A stretch of 64,000 bases of DNA from Streptomyces sp. NBC_00344. GTDB taxonomy: Bacteria > Actinomycetota > Actinomycetes > Streptomycetales > Streptomycetaceae. Of the stretch, positions 63,247 through 64,000 are shown piece by piece. Position numbers and translations under genes: made by a program. The notes below the pieces were generated by a model. The model did no database searches, was not told the origin of the DNA, and was given only the letters and a program-made list of their open reading frames with translations. Positions within the stretch are counted from its first letter, which is position 1, and every line of letters begins with the position of its first letter. The stretch spans positions 3,747,001 to 3,811,000 of the forward strand of contig NZ_CP107996.1 in the NCBI RefSeq assembly GCF_036088315.1. The letters run 5' to 3'.

Positions 63247-63950
63247 AGAAGCCTCTGATTGCTGGATCCGGACCGCTCGGTGTCCCGCCGGCGGTTGCCG
63301 GGAGCGTAGCGCCAGGCTGCCCGCAGCGCGCCTCGGGGGTTGCGTACCGGGCGCCCGCGGGTGACCGGGTACCAGGCGAGGCCGGTCAGGACGGAGATGA
63401 AGTGCCCGAGGTCGGTGAAGGTGCGGCCGATGATCAGCGGTGTGGTGCAGAGGGTCAGGACGACGGCGAGATATCCGTAGCGCCAGGGCGGTGCGATGCG
63501 GTAGGTCAGTACACCGACGATGCCGGCCAGGGCATAACTCACCCCCACGTCAAGGGTGTTGACGGCGGACTGGGGGGCCTGGCCGATGCGGATGGCCCAC
63601 AGGAGCGCGCCTTCGCTGATGAAGGAGGCGACGATGTGGGCGCCGGCGGCCACCGCCAGCCAGCGAGCGGTGCCGAGCCAGCGTTCGGCTTCGGCGTGGA
63701 ACACGGCGTAGAGCACGGCATAGGGGAGCCAGTGGCCGCTGTCGATCCACATCGCGCTCTGGATCAGCACCCGGACCGGATGGACGGACAGCTCATGGAT
63801 ATTGGTGGAGCGCCTGCCGAGGAAGTCCCTCGCGGACCCCGGCGACATCTGGTGCAGGGCGATGGTGGTGCAGAGCAGGACCAGCAGCCAGACACAGGTG
63901 CCGGGGGCGCTGCGCAGAAACGAGCGGACGGCGGTGGCGGCGCGGGTCAT
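63243..63950 (-). CDS. Rhomboid-like membrane protein
   Basis: 235 residues with about six membrane segments. Helix 4 region reads DVGVSYALAGIVG and a later segment DLGHFISVLTGLAWY. The Ser in the first and His in the second take the places of the rhomboid Ser/His dyad, although the usual G-x-S-G is here G-V-S-Y. It may therefore be an intramembrane serine protease or an inactive relative. The Arg-rich C-terminal tail is cytoplasmic. It is translationally coupled to the oxidoreductase by a 4-nt overlap. No coding sequence is visible in the last 50 nt. Confidence 0.78.
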   Translation of the reverse strand: MTRAATAVRSFLRSAPGTCVWLLVLLCTTIALHQMSPGSARDFLGRRSTNIHELSVHPVRVLIQSAMWIDSGHWLPYAVLYAVFHAEAERWLGTARWLAVAAGAHIVASFISEGALLWAIRIGQAPQSAVNTLDVGVSYALAGIVGVLTYRIAPPWRYGYLAVVLTLCTTPLIIGRTFTDLGHFISVLTGLAWYPVTRGRPVRNPRGALRAAWRYAPGNRRRDTERSGSSNQRLL

Positions 63951-64000
63951 GATGCCGATTGTGCTGGCCGCGGCTTCGGGGCGCGGCGCGCACGCGCCGG

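Overview
The window is high-GC actinobacterial chromosome, almost certainly Streptomyces or a close relative. The evidence is strong G/C bias at third codon positions, GTG starts, mshA (mycothiol), the multi-sugar ATPase MsiK, divergent phoU / phoR-phoP, carD-ispD-ispF-cysS-rlmB, and an actinomycete integrative and conjugative element (AICE) in a tRNA gene. From memory of Streptomyces coelicolor, the order mshA - ybjN-like - gpmA - phoU/phoRP - carD - ispDF - cysS - rlmB - msiK is conserved core, so most of 17-42 kb is housekeeping chromosome.

Left part (1-16 kb): the end of an Eis-like acetyltransferase; two 62-residue paralogous membrane proteins facing a GntR regulator; a GntR-HAD-phosphotransferase-HAD cluster; TetR plus a HelD-type RNA polymerase-recycling helicase; a ketopantoate reductase-like enzyme; an AhpD-like protein; an XRE regulator with a perfect palindrome, followed by an HbhA-like protein and a DUF2516-type protein; a receiver-PP2C phosphatase; and an NlpC/P60 peptidase.

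Middle (16-42 kb): a methyltransferase, mshA, a YbjN-like protein, a Tat-exported beta-helix enzyme, two MFS exporters, gpmA, a decayed XRE-regulator/integrase remnant beside an SDR gene, a TrmO-like methyltransferase, a Cys-rich metallothionein-like peptide, the phosphate-control genes with a recognisable PHO box, the MEP-pathway genes ispD and ispF, cysS, rlmB, a DoxX-like protein, a sugar nucleotidyltransferase and msiK.

41,772-54,448 is a complete AICE of about 12.7 kb in tRNA-Thr(UGU). It has near-identical att repeats of 102 and 103 nt, integrase, excisionase, an iteron-rich presumptive origin, a prim-pol plus ATPase replication pair (RepPP type), a TraB translocase, Spd-like and Zn-finger transfer genes, a KorSA-like GntR repressor coupled to a GNAT gene, and cargo that includes a lower-GC membrane protein with at least two TTA codons.

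Right end (54.5-64 kb): a CLC chloride channel divergent from a MarR regulator with a palindrome between them; a tightly packed operon encoding a small WXG-like protein, a calpain-like (C2) cysteine protease and two related beta-rich proteins, one membrane-anchored, which is the best candidate here for an undescribed effector system; a large membrane protein; a DAO-family oxidoreductase; and a rhomboid-like protein. Calls rest on reading the sequence and on recalled family knowledge; no database search was run.
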